Assembly (NCBI GenBank): GCA_030018635.1
Contig: JASEHU010000074.1
Span: 1 to 8,883 of the forward strand
Direction of reading: 5' to 3'
Source: a bacterium
GTDB lineage: Bacteria > UBA9089 > CG2-30-40-21 > SBAY01
Length of the DNA stretch: 8,883 nucleotides
Numbering within the stretch: position 1 is the stretch's first letter; each line of letters opens with the position of its first letter. The notes under the pieces are model-generated. The model was not told the origin of the DNA. It searched no databases and worked only from the letters and a program-made list of their open reading frames with translations. Position numbers and translations under genes: made by a program. Shown piece after piece: positions 1 through 5,734 of this stretch.

Positions 1-45
1 CTCGGAAACCCTTGATTTTACAGGACTTATTTTTTCGAAAATGTT

Positions 46-62
46 CCCAAAAGGGGTTTTTT
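46..62 (+). terminator. possible weak intrinsic terminator of an upstream gene
   Basis: CCC, loop AAAA, GGG is followed directly by a run of six T. The stem is only 3-4 bp (the fourth pair would be U-G), so this is a weak candidate for the end of whatever transcription unit lies left of the window. It sits about 40 bp upstream of the rpmE promoter, where a terminator would make sense. No coding region is visible in 1-100. Confidence 0.3.
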
Positions 63-101
63 CACACCTTCTGAGTGATTACGTTGTGGTAAAAATTTCA
101 C

Positions 102-130
102 TTGTCAAAATAAGAATAATATGGTATACT
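102..130 (+). promoter_or_regulatory. sigma-70-type promoter of the rpmE operon
   Basis: A -35 box TTGTCA (102-107), a 17-bp spacer and a -10 box TATACT (125-130) each differ from the consensus by one base. Transcription should start near 137, giving a leader of about 49 nt before the TTG start of rpmE. No other equally good promoter is seen before the operon. Confidence 0.75.
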
Positions 131-137
131 TGTAACT

Positions 138-165
138 TAGATAATAGATTATAGATATTAGACAT
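138..165 (+). repeat. four tandem 7-bp units in the rpmE leader
   Basis: The units TAGATAA, TAGATTA, TAGATAT and TAGACAT follow each other with no gap. They fill the space from the predicted transcription start almost to the Shine-Dalgarno site (172-178). They could be a replication-slippage array, or a binding site for L31 autoregulation or another regulator. The sequence does not tell these apart. Confidence 0.7.
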
Positions 166-185
166 TAAATTGGAGGTGAAAAGTT

Positions 186-410
186 TTGAAAAAAGGAATC
201 CATCCTGAATATGTAGAGACAACGATTAGTTGTGCTTGTGGAGCGACCTTTCCAACACGCGATACGGTGCCTAATCTACGGGTTGAGATTTGTTCTAATT
301 GCCACCCCTTCTTTACCGGTAAGCAAAAACTGATTGATACGGCTGGTAGAGTAGAAAGATTCCGCAAAAGATATAAATTAGAGGAAAAAGAAGAAGGAGC
401 AGAGAAATAA
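186..410 (+). CDS. rpmE: 50S ribosomal protein L31, zinc-binding form
   Basis: This encodes bacterial L31 (bL31, 74 aa), a component of the large ribosomal subunit that helps bridge it to the small subunit. The N-terminal MKKGIHPEY and the CSNCHPFFTG block are diagnostic of the family. All four zinc-ligand cysteines are present (C16, C18, C36, C39), so this is the zinc-containing paralogue rather than the zinc-independent YkgM/RpmE2 type. The start is TTG, supported by a strong GGAGGTG at 172-178 with a 7-nt spacer and by the conserved N-terminus. The Glu/Lys-rich C-terminal tail is normal. It is the first gene of an operon with thyX and prfA; the neighbourhood of rpmE and prfA is widely conserved in bacteria. 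The next gene starts on the base after its stop codon. Confidence 0.97.
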   Translation: MKKGIHPEYVETTISCACGATFPTRDTVPNLRVEICSNCHPFFTGKQKLIDTAGRVERFRKRYKLEEKEEGAEK

Positions 411-1181
411 GTGAAAGTAGAACTTCTTAAATATACCTCTGAGCCTGAGATTTTAGTTGCTATGGCGGCTAAACTATGTTATTCAGAAGCAACTATTGAT
501 GATTTATGGCAGCGGATGAAGGAAGAAGAGGTGAGTGGGTTTATCAATAAATTGATGGAAATGGGACACCACTCACCCTTTGAACATATAAATTTTACCT
601 TTGGCATAGAAGGAATTTCACGAGTAACCACCCATCAGTTAGTCAGACATCGAATTGCCTCTTATTCTCAACAATCCCAACGATATGTTAAATACAATGA
701 ATTAAAATATACCATCCCATCAAGCATTGAGAATATTCCTGAAGCAAAAAAGGTATTTGTAGAAACCATACAAAAAGTAAATAATGTGTATCGACAATTG
801 GTTAATGCTGGTATCCCCGTTGAGGATGCTCGGTATGTCTTACCTGAGGGGACACATACAAAGATTATGGTAACAATGAATGCCAGGGAGTTGATTCACT
901 TTTTTCGATTACGCTGTTGTAATCGTGCCCAATGGGAAATTCGACAAATGGCTCACCAGATGCTTAAAAAGGTAAAAAAGGTTTGTCCAAGTATTTTTGC
1001 TCAAGCAGGACCATCTTGTGTTAGTGGACCGTGTATGGAGGGAAAGATGACCTGTGGGAAACCGGTAAGATTGAGATTGGTAGAAGAATTAGAATCTAAA
1101 TCAGCAAGGAGAAAGATGCCTGGTGGTAAATCGGTTTCAGACTCTAAAATAATAGAGGAAATTGTAGAAGGTAGGTTGTAA
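411..1181 (+). CDS. thyX: flavin-dependent thymidylate synthase ThyX
   Basis: The product (256 aa) methylates dUMP to dTMP using methylene-tetrahydrofolate, FAD and NADPH, and replaces ThyA; no thyA is visible in this window. The ThyX signature RHRxxSxxxxSxRY is seen at residues 79-92 (RHRIASYSQQSQRY). A second conserved block around residues 157-176 (NARELIHFFRLR, then AQWEIR) carries the arginine and glutamine residues used for substrate and FAD binding. The C-terminal part holds a Cys-rich stretch (CVSGPCMEGKMTCG) also seen in other ThyX proteins. Length is normal for the family (about 220-260). The start is GTG, immediately after the rpmE stop, with AAGGAG at 394-399. The close packing implies co-transcription and probable translational coupling with rpmE. 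Confidence 0.96.
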   Translation: MKVELLKYTSEPEILVAMAAKLCYSEATIDDLWQRMKEEEVSGFINKLMEMGHHSPFEHINFTFGIEGISRVTTHQLVRHRIASYSQQSQRYVKYNELKYTIPSSIENIPEAKKVFVETIQKVNNVYRQLVNAGIPVEDARYVLPEGTHTKIMVTMNARELIHFFRLRCCNRAQWEIRQMAHQMLKKVKKVCPSIFAQAGPSCVSGPCMEGKMTCGKPVRLRLVEELESKSARRKMPGGKSVSDSKIIEEIVEGRL

Positions 1182-1186
1182 TAAAA

Positions 1187-1528
1187 ATGACTACATTACA
1201 AGAGACAGAGAAATTGTTGTCTACTATGACACGGGCAGAAAAGGCTAAGGTACTTCAATGGGTGGTGTGTGATATTGGTGATGCCTTTCCTGATATCGAA
1301 AGCACTCCAGATGTTTGCGGTGGAGAAGCATGTATCGTCCGTACTCGAATTCCAGTATGGGTATTGGTTCGAGCTAAGCAACTTGGAGCAAGTGAATCAG
1401 ATTTATTAAAGTGTTATCCGACGCTACGAGCCGAAGACTTAAGTAGTGCCTGGGCATATTTTCGGTCTCATCGTGATGAAATTGAGCAACAAATCCGTGA
1501 AAACGAGGAATTATGTTTGACAAATTAA
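1187..1528 (+). CDS. DUF433 family protein, probable orphan antitoxin-like DNA-binding protein
   Basis: This 113-aa protein has the DUF433 core (about residues 38-100): CGGEACIVRTRIPVWVLVRAKQLGAS, then a YPTLRAEDLSSAWAY helix pair. DUF433 proteins are small helix-turn-helix proteins that usually sit next to a DUF5615 PIN-like toxin gene and act as the antitoxin. The extra N-terminal helix (TRAEKAKVLQWVV) places it with the longer variant known from cyanobacteria and other phyla. No DUF5615 or other toxin gene follows; the gene runs straight into prfA with a 16-nt overlap. It begins 5 nt after thyX. The nearest Shine-Dalgarno-like sequence (AAGGTAGG, 1168-1175) is weak, so its translation may depend on thyX. 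It may be a relic of a TA module or a recruited regulator; its function is not known. Confidence 0.85.
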   Translation: MTTLQETEKLLSTMTRAEKAKVLQWVVCDIGDAFPDIESTPDVCGGEACIVRTRIPVWVLVRAKQLGASESDLLKCYPTLRAEDLSSAWAYFRSHRDEIEQQIRENEELCLTN

Positions 1529-2568
1529 AAGAATTAGAAACAGAATATGATGAATTGACCTCTAAAATAGGGGAAAGTATTACCAATTTACCTCTCTATC
1601 AAGAGATGATGAAAAAACGGGCAAAACTCGAACCTGCTGTGCTTAAGTTTAAGGAATATAAGGGTATAGAAGAAGAAATATTGAAACTTGAGCCAATGCT
1701 CAATAACGAACCGGAACTTAAAGAAATGGTTGAAGAAGAGTTGCAAGGTTTGCAGGAGCGAAAAAAATCATTAGAGGAAAAATTACAGGAATTATTAACC
1801 CCAAAAGAGGAATATCCTGAGGAAGAAATAAGGCATGTCATCATGGAGATTCGGGCCGGGACAGGGGGTGAGGAATCCGGACTATTTGCCGCCGACCTGT
1901 TTAGAATGTATAGTAAATATGCCGTTTCTATGGGTTGGAAATTAGAGATGTTTAATTCCAATCCTACGGGAATAGGTGGTTTTAAAGAGGTCATTTTTGG
2001 TATCGAGGGCGAGCGGGTTTATCAAAAACTTATGTTTGAAGCCGGCACACATCGTGTCCAGCGTGTCCCGGTAACCGAGGCAAGTGGACGGGTCCATACC
2101 TCGGCTGTCACCGTTGCCATATTGAAAGAACCTGAAGAGGTAGAGATAGAAATTTCACCAGAGGATTTGAAAATTGATACCTATAGGTCAAGCGGTGCCG
2201 GAGGACAACATGTTAATGTAACCGATTCGGCTATAAGAATTACCCATCTACCAACCGGGCTTATAGTTACCTGTCAGGATGAACGCTCACAACATAAAAA
2301 TAGGGCCAAGGCAATGCGAGTTTTGCGGGCAAGACTCCTTGAAATGGCTGAAATTAAAGCCCAAAAAGAATTAGCCCAGGAACGAAAATCACAAGTAGGC
2401 ACAGGGGATAGAAGTGAAAAGATACGAACTTACAACTACCCACAAAATCGCATTACAGACCACCGTATCGGCTTAAGTTTATACAAACTTGAAAATATTA
2501 TGGATGGAGATCTGGATGAACTTGTCTCTGCCTTAATTTCGGCAGCAAAAGAGCAAAGGTTAAAATAG
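1513..2568 (+). CDS. prfA: peptide chain release factor 1
   Basis: RF1 (351 aa, family about 355-360) recognises UAA and UAG stop codons and triggers peptide release on the ribosome. The GGQ motif is at residues 230-232 in the context SSGAGGQHVNVTDSAIRITHLPTG. The codon-reading tripeptide is P186-V187-T188 (RVPVTEASGRVHTSA), the PxT form that marks RF1 rather than RF2 (SPF). The N-terminal coiled coil (about 1-100) and the acidic IMEIRAGTGGEE entry to domain 2 are intact. The ATG start lies inside the DUF433 coding region, preceded by GAGG at 1505-1508. In many bacteria prmC follows prfA directly. Here prmC starts 3.2 kb downstream, beyond a recombinase remnant and cassette-like genes. Confidence 0.97.
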   Translation: MFDKLKELETEYDELTSKIGESITNLPLYQEMMKKRAKLEPAVLKFKEYKGIEEEILKLEPMLNNEPELKEMVEEELQGLQERKKSLEEKLQELLTPKEEYPEEEIRHVIMEIRAGTGGEESGLFAADLFRMYSKYAVSMGWKLEMFNSNPTGIGGFKEVIFGIEGERVYQKLMFEAGTHRVQRVPVTEASGRVHTSAVTVAILKEPEEVEIEISPEDLKIDTYRSSGAGGQHVNVTDSAIRITHLPTGLIVTCQDERSQHKNRAKAMRVLRARLLEMAEIKAQKELAQERKSQVGTGDRSEKIRTYNYPQNRITDHRIGLSLYKLENIMDGDLDELVSALISAAKEQRLK

Positions 2569-2594
2569 AATTGCTGCCTCGTAATAAAATAAAA

Positions 2595-2623
2595 TTGACA
2601 ATATTTAGGGACTTTGTTATAAT
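2595..2623 (+). promoter_or_regulatory. perfect-consensus sigma-70 promoter before the recombinase remnant
   Basis: TTGACA (2595-2600) and TATAAT (2618-2623) are separated by exactly 17 bp, a full match to the consensus. The expected transcription start is about 2629-2631, which coincides with the ATG at 2630 of the recombinase remnant, so the transcript could be leaderless. Because the remnant is dead, the promoter would now read into the ATPase cassette or act as a general promoter for the inserted genes. Confidence 0.8.
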
Positions 2624-2629
2624 GAAATT

Positions 2630-2767
2630 ATGAAAGGTGTAGAGATTAAAAAAAGAATGAACAACAGAGTGATAGTTGCCTTCCCATATAAGCCTGATTA
2701 TGTGGAAAAGGTGAAAACTATCAAGGGACACTATTGGCATCCTGTTAGCACGCGGGACAAAAAGTAG
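2630..2767 (+). pseudogene. N-terminal remnant of a tyrosine recombinase/integrase
   Basis: The 45-codon frame encodes MKGVEIKKRMNNRVIVAF followed by PYKPDYVEKVKTIKGHYWHP. This strongly resembles the N-terminal extension of phage/integron-type tyrosine recombinases from candidate-phylum genomes, where the block PYNPEYVxKIKTIxGxxWHPE usually continues into KYWSFP. Here the similarity stops after the CAT-CCT codons (His-Pro, through 2743). Seven unrelated residues (VSTRDKK) and a TAG stop follow. No SAM-like core-binding domain or catalytic Arg/His/Tyr domain is found in 2768-3022. The break falls directly before a GTT (2744), and a short inverted repeat, GCGGG (2752-2756)/CCCGC (2777-2781), follows. 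The frame lacks a Shine-Dalgarno site but begins where a perfect promoter would start transcription. Family assignment rests on remembered motif similarity, not a search. Confidence 0.65.
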
Positions 2768-2859
2768 GTTACAAAGCCCGCTTGATAATCTGGATTTAAA
2801 GAAAAGGTGTGAAAAAGAAGACGAGAAATAGTGGAATAAGAAATAGGCAACGCACCTAC

Positions 2860-2893
2860 TGCGTAAAAATATCCTTTTTGGAAGGATAGACGC
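2860..2893 (+). repeat. hairpin upstream of the first attC-like site
   Basis: TATCCTT (2870-2876) pairs with AAGGATA (2882-2888) around a TTTGG loop. Outside it, TGCGT (2860-2864) can pair with ACGCA (2890-2894). A smaller alternative hairpin is ACGCA (2850-2854)/TGCGT (2860-2864). Apart from these hairpins and the attC-like site, the 454 bp between prfA and the ATPase gene hold only the promoter and recombinase remnant; 2768-2849 shows nothing recognisable. Confidence 0.45.
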
Positions 2894-2954
2894 AAGTAAC
2901 ACAATGTTTGTCCATAGAAAAAATAGACGCAATGCGTCTACGAACAAGTTATAC
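2894..2954 (+). repeat. attC-like site 1 (before the ATPase cassette)
   Basis: The 61-nt site runs from AAGTAAC (2894-2900) to GTTATAC (2948-2954). The arms are imperfectly complementary (TGTTTGTCC against CGAACA). The centre is a perfect hairpin, TAGACGC (2924-2930), loop AAT, GCGTCTA (2934-2940). Size and AAC...GTT polarity fit an attC site, though only the invariant AAC and GTT match the classical core boxes. The GTTATACGC end is the reverse complement of the GCGTATAAC that opens site 2. Confidence 0.5.
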
Positions 2955-3022
2955 GCAATTTCGCCTTATAGATTTTGAAGGGTAATAGATAGCAAATTAA
3001 GTAAAAAGTTTGTAAAAAGGAT

Positions 3023-4204
3023 ATGAATATTATAATGAGGAATTCAATTTATCCAAATCCATTTACTCCAAAATCTGGGATGGAACCTCGGGTTTTTATC
3101 GGACGAGAAAAAGAGATTGGAATTTTTGAACGCAAATTAGACGAAGCACTCAAATTAAAAAGGTACGATCACTTTCTTATTTTAGGAGAATGGGGTATTG
3201 GTAAGACTTCTTTATTAAGAGAGTTTAAAAAAATTGCTCAAGCAAATAAAGTTTTAACCTCATATCTTCCAATACGAGAATTTCAGGAAAGTGATAAGTT
3301 TATATCAGCTACACAACATTTGATTTCTCAGATTCCTAGAAATCTACCTGTAAAATATGAAATATTGAAAAACTTCATGGAATACCTTAGGGGAATAGGA
3401 ATTAGTCTTCCTATTATCGGTGGTGGAGTACAATTGCCTGAAAAAATTGAAGTCGAGGGAGACCCACAAGTCCTTTTACTCGATATTTTAGAAAGACTAT
3501 GGCATGCGGTAAAGAAAGAGACGGATGTTGTGGTCATTCTTTTAGACGATGCTCAAAATTATCATCCTATTTCAGGTTACCTAACTATTATTAAAAATGT
3601 TCTAAGTGATGATGTTATTGTTAAGAACACAGGATTTCTTTTTGTCTTAGCAAGTACTCCTGAGGCTTGGGGTCAGTTTTTAAAGAAACATCATCCTATT
3701 GGGCGATATTTCATTCCCACTTTGAGATTAAATCGTCTGTGTCATAGCGAAACATTAGATGTTTTAGACAAGATACTTGACGCTACAGGTGTAACTTTCA
3801 ATGATTCAATTAAAAGTAAGATATGGCAATATACAGAAGGACATCCATTTGAATTACAGATTTTGTGTAGCTTCCTTTATGATAATCAGCTTGGTGGAAA
3901 AGTAACTGATGATACTTGGGAGGTCTCACTTGATATGGCAATAACTCAGATTGGGAATATCTTATTTGATCATCTTTATGATGACGCTAGTCCTTCTGAA
4001 AAAGAGATTTTAAAAGTTATTTCTGAAGAATATAAACCAGTTGAAAGTAAAACTATAACGGAAAAAATAAAGAAGTTCAAAAATGAAGCAGTCAATAAAT
4101 ATCTTCACCGATTAGTTTCTAAAAAGTTGTTAATTCTAGAACAAAGAGGTGTCTTTGCTTTGCCTGATCGGATGTTTAGAGAGTATGTTCTTCGTAAGTT
4201 TTGA
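3023..4204 (+). CDS. orphan AAA/STAND-type P-loop ATPase with C-terminal winged helix
   Basis: This 393-aa protein begins with a block typical of AAA_16/ORC-like ATPases (NPFTPKSGMEPRVFIGREKEI). Walker A is GEWGIGKT (55-62) and Walker B is VVVILLDD (169-176). A sensor-1-like strand (FLFVLASTP, about 205-213) and a helical lid (about 235-300) follow, then a probable winged-helix domain (about 320-393; SEKEILKVI...AVNKYLHRLVSKKLLIL...GVFALPDRMFREYV). No transmembrane segment or signal peptide is seen. Such ATPases act as signalling or DNA/protein-remodelling switches, often in defence or mobile contexts; the role here is unknown. AAGG lies only 2 nt before this ATG (and 14 nt before the alternative at 3035), so the start is uncertain by four codons. 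It fills one cassette between attC-like sites 1 and 2, and codes in the same direction as the rest of the array. Confidence 0.85.
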   Translation: MNIIMRNSIYPNPFTPKSGMEPRVFIGREKEIGIFERKLDEALKLKRYDHFLILGEWGIGKTSLLREFKKIAQANKVLTSYLPIREFQESDKFISATQHLISQIPRNLPVKYEILKNFMEYLRGIGISLPIIGGGVQLPEKIEVEGDPQVLLLDILERLWHAVKKETDVVVILLDDAQNYHPISGYLTIIKNVLSDDVIVKNTGFLFVLASTPEAWGQFLKKHHPIGRYFIPTLRLNRLCHSETLDVLDKILDATGVTFNDSIKSKIWQYTEGHPFELQILCSFLYDNQLGGKVTDDTWEVSLDMAITQIGNILFDHLYDDASPSEKEILKVISEEYKPVESKTITEKIKKFKNEAVNKYLHRLVSKKLLILEQRGVFALPDRMFREYVLRKF

Positions 4205-4235
4205 AAGATAAGAGACATTATAGAAAGTAATACTA

Positions 4236-4260
4236 CTACTAAAAAGTAGGTTTTTGTCTT
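4236..4260 (+). terminator. intrinsic terminator after the ATPase gene
   Basis: CTACT (4236-4240), loop AAAA and AGTAG (4245-4249) are followed by G and TTTTTG, with further T-rich sequence to about 4273. The 5-bp stem is weak, but position (32 bp after the stop) and U-tract are right. It would insulate the ATPase cassette from the following one. Confidence 0.5.
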
Positions 4261-4367
4261 TTTTGTCTTTTTTCTATTATAGTGGAGCTAAAAAGAAAGT
4301 AGGAAAACATTCTAAAAGTGGAAAGTAGGATAAATAGGATTTTGAACTAAGAGATTGGCGAAACAGC

Positions 4368-4609
4368 GTATAACAAAGGGTTTGTGGGGAACTAAAGTTT
4401 ACCCAAATTTTGCTTTGCAAAACTTTACAAACCCTTGAATCGATAAGCAAAATGCCTTCGGCATTTTGCTTATTGGGACGCGGGGCTGACGCTCCGAGAT
4501 AGGCTTGTGCCAAAGGCACTTCGCCTATCTCGGGGTATGCGAAATTGTCTGCGCCGAAAGCCTCTGGCTTTCGTTCATCCAACTTCGCATACCCCGCGCC
4601 CCGTTATCT
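4368..4609 (+). repeat. attC-like site 2, oversized and multi-hairpin
   Basis: This 242-nt element explains most of the gap between the ATPase and MNT genes. It starts with GTATAAC (4368-4374) and ends with GTTATCT (4603-4609). Inside are AAGGGTTTGT (4376-4385)/ACAAACCCTT (4427-4436); a perfect 14-bp stem, 4443-4456/4460-4473, with a TTC loop; and an 11-bp stem with one mismatch, 4475-4485/4592-4602. The last encloses two arms: 4494-4504/4523-4533 capped by GTGCC-AAA-GGCAC, and 4535-4543/4584-4592 containing CGAAAGCC-TCT-GGCTTTCG (4555-4573). It may be two fused sites: AATCGATAAGC (4438-4448) resembles the AATCGTTCGGC end of site 3, with GTT changed to GAT. A long antisense reading frame over it is a by-product of the repeats. 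Confidence 0.6.
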
Positions 4610-4654
4610 GCAATTGAGTAGTAGTGAGTAAATAATTGGAGAGGTTATAAACTA

Positions 4655-5002
4655 ATGAAAAAAGAGATGACAATTCTTGAATCTATCACTCCTTCACTTA
4701 TAGAAGAGATTCGAGATAAAGTGATAGACTATCTTAATCCAGACAAAATAATTCTCTTTGGTTCTGTTATTAAAGGGAATATGAAGAAATCCCACGACAT
4801 AGATATTTATATTATCAAGCGAGGAATTCAAAATGTACGTGAAGTTGAACGAAAGGTTGACGAATTATTTACAGGTAGATTTTTTGCTTTAGATATAATA
4901 GTTAGAACCCCCGAACAAGTAGAGGACAGTTTAAGAAGCGGTAATTCCTTTTTACTTCAGGAAATCATGGCTAAAGGACGGGTATTATATGAAAAACAAT
5001 AA
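4655..5002 (+). CDS. MNT-type nucleotidyltransferase, probable antitoxin partner of HEPN protein
   Basis: This 115-aa minimal nucleotidyltransferase carries the polymerase-beta-fold signature G36-S37-x10-D48-x-D50 (ILFGSVIKGNMKKSHDIDIYII), and a third acidic residue D80 in LDIIV, so the metal-binding triad is complete. In characterised MntA/HepT modules this enzyme AMPylates the HEPN partner and neutralises it. The immediate downstream gene is a HEPN protein overlapping by 14 nt, the usual order for many such pairs. GGAGAGG (4638-4644) with a 10-nt spacer supports the ATG. The gene sits at the left of the second cassette-like segment, 46 bp after the GTTAT of attC-like site 2, so it is probably transcribed as a self-contained unit. 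Substrate is not determinable from sequence. Confidence 0.88.
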   Translation: MKKEMTILESITPSLIEEIRDKVIDYLNPDKIILFGSVIKGNMKKSHDIDIYIIKRGIQNVREVERKVDELFTGRFFALDIIVRTPEQVEDSLRSGNSFLLQEIMAKGRVLYEKQ

Positions 5003-5435
5003 TTCAAAACCATTATATCCTGATAAATATTATGCACAACTCTTATTTTATGCCAAAAGTGATCTTGAATGGGCAAAGAGTAAATTAGAGAGAATCACTT
5101 ATTTTTACCACAAACCTTGCTTTGAAGCTCGTGAATGTGTAGAAAAGAGTCTGAAAGCTTTTCTTGAAGCATCAGGCAAAGCGGCACCTGAACTCCACTC
5201 TTTGCGAACATTAATTGATTTATGTGGTCAAAGGGATAAGGAATTTCTCCGTTTGCGTTCTAAATGTATGAATCTTCAATCTTATCAACATGAAGCACGT
5301 TATCCTGAACTACCGATATATGACTTCACACTTGAAATGGCAAATAAGGCAGTTGCTATAGCCACAGAAATCTATGAATTTGTAGAACGAAAAATTGTCC
5401 AAATTCAGCAAAGACATGAAGATTCTAAAGACTAA
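4989..5435 (+). CDS. HEPN domain protein, probable toxin-like partner of the MNT enzyme
   Basis: This 148-aa all-alpha protein has the HEPN (PF05168-type) blocks YYAQLLFYAKSDLEWAKSKL (about 14-33), CFEARECVEKSLKAFLEASGK (44-64), an H70-S-L helix start and SYQHEARYPE (98-107). Many HEPN proteins are RNases with an R-x4-6-H motif. Here no such motif exists at the usual C-terminal place: R90 and H101 are ten residues apart. A chance match, R35-x5-H41, lies in an early loop. The RNase activity is therefore doubtful. It could be an inactive or divergent toxin, or a binding subunit for the nucleotidyltransferase. The ATG lies within the end of the MNT gene with AAGGA at 4974-4978, so the two genes are translationally coupled. 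Confidence 0.85.
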   Translation: MKNNNSKPLYPDKYYAQLLFYAKSDLEWAKSKLERITYFYHKPCFEARECVEKSLKAFLEASGKAAPELHSLRTLIDLCGQRDKEFLRLRSKCMNLQSYQHEARYPELPIYDFTLEMANKAVAIATEIYEFVERKIVQIQQRHEDSKD

Positions 5436-5463
5436 CCTTTGAGAAATTAATATGCTCAACTTC

Positions 5464-5525
5464 AAATAACAGCAGGTTTACAAAATTGCCTAAAGGCAAC
5501 TTCGTAAACCTGCAAATCGTTCGGC
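5464..5525 (+). repeat. attC-like site 3 (after the MNT-HEPN cassette)
   Basis: The 62-nt site runs from AAATAAC (5464-5470) to GTTCGGC (5519-5525). It folds on GCAGGTTTAC (5472-5481)/GTAAACCTGC (5504-5513), a perfect 10-bp stem, and an inner TTGCC-TAAA-GGCAA hairpin (5486-5499). Length, AAC...GTT polarity and position 29 bp after the HEPN stop fit an attC. A further hairpin, ACATTC-TGC-GAATGT, lies at about 5527-5541. The GTTCGGC end differs from the GTTAT end of the other three sites. Confidence 0.55.
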
Positions 5526-5544
5526 GACATTCTGCGAATGTTGA

Positions 5545-5647
5545 ATTGTAAATTGAATATTGCAAATTGGAAATTGTAAGGTGGAAGACAACGCCAGTCA
5601 AATAAAGGAAATAAACAATTTAATATTTACAATTTTCATTTTACAAT
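5545..5647 (+). repeat. AT-rich imperfect inverted repeat, 32-nt arms
   Basis: The arms 5545-5576 and 5616-5647 are complementary at 26 of 32 positions, around a 39-nt centre (5577-5615). The arms consist of ATTGTAAA/CAAATT-like low-complexity sequence. This fills most of the geneless cassette-like segment between attC-like sites 3 and 4. It may be a MITE-like element, a transcript hairpin, or chance enrichment in a biased sequence. An 80-codon frame across it shows no family resemblance and is not called. Confidence 0.55.
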
Positions 5648-5651
5648 GTTG

Positions 5652-5734
5652 TTGTATTCACGAAGTTACAGAACATCGCCTAATAAAGTATTCATCCTTC
5701 GCCCAAGTCGTCTTTGGCGACTTCGTGAATACAA
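5652..5734 (+). repeat. 15-bp perfect inverted repeat overlapping attC-like site 4
   Basis: TTGTATTCACGAAGT (5652-5666) is the exact reverse complement of 5720-5734, with 53 nt between. The right arm also forms the attC-like hairpin with GTATTCA (5688-5694), so two mutually exclusive folds are possible. The left arm looks like a copied fragment of the site arm. Confidence 0.7.

Noticed and set aside
2809..2889. Short GTG-started frame, possibly the continuation of the integrase
   Set aside because: The translation does not resemble the recombinase core-binding or catalytic domain and lies over hairpins.
2498..2947. 149-codon antisense frame across the end of prfA and the following gap
   Set aside because: It overlaps the 3' end of prfA, runs through a promoter, the recombinase remnant and palindromes, and its protein is low-complexity Phe/Leu/Ser-rich with no family motif.
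4277..4582. 101-codon antisense frame over attC-like site 2
   Set aside because: It exists because long palindromes keep both strands open. The sequence shows no recognisable domain, and the structured DNA explains the region better.
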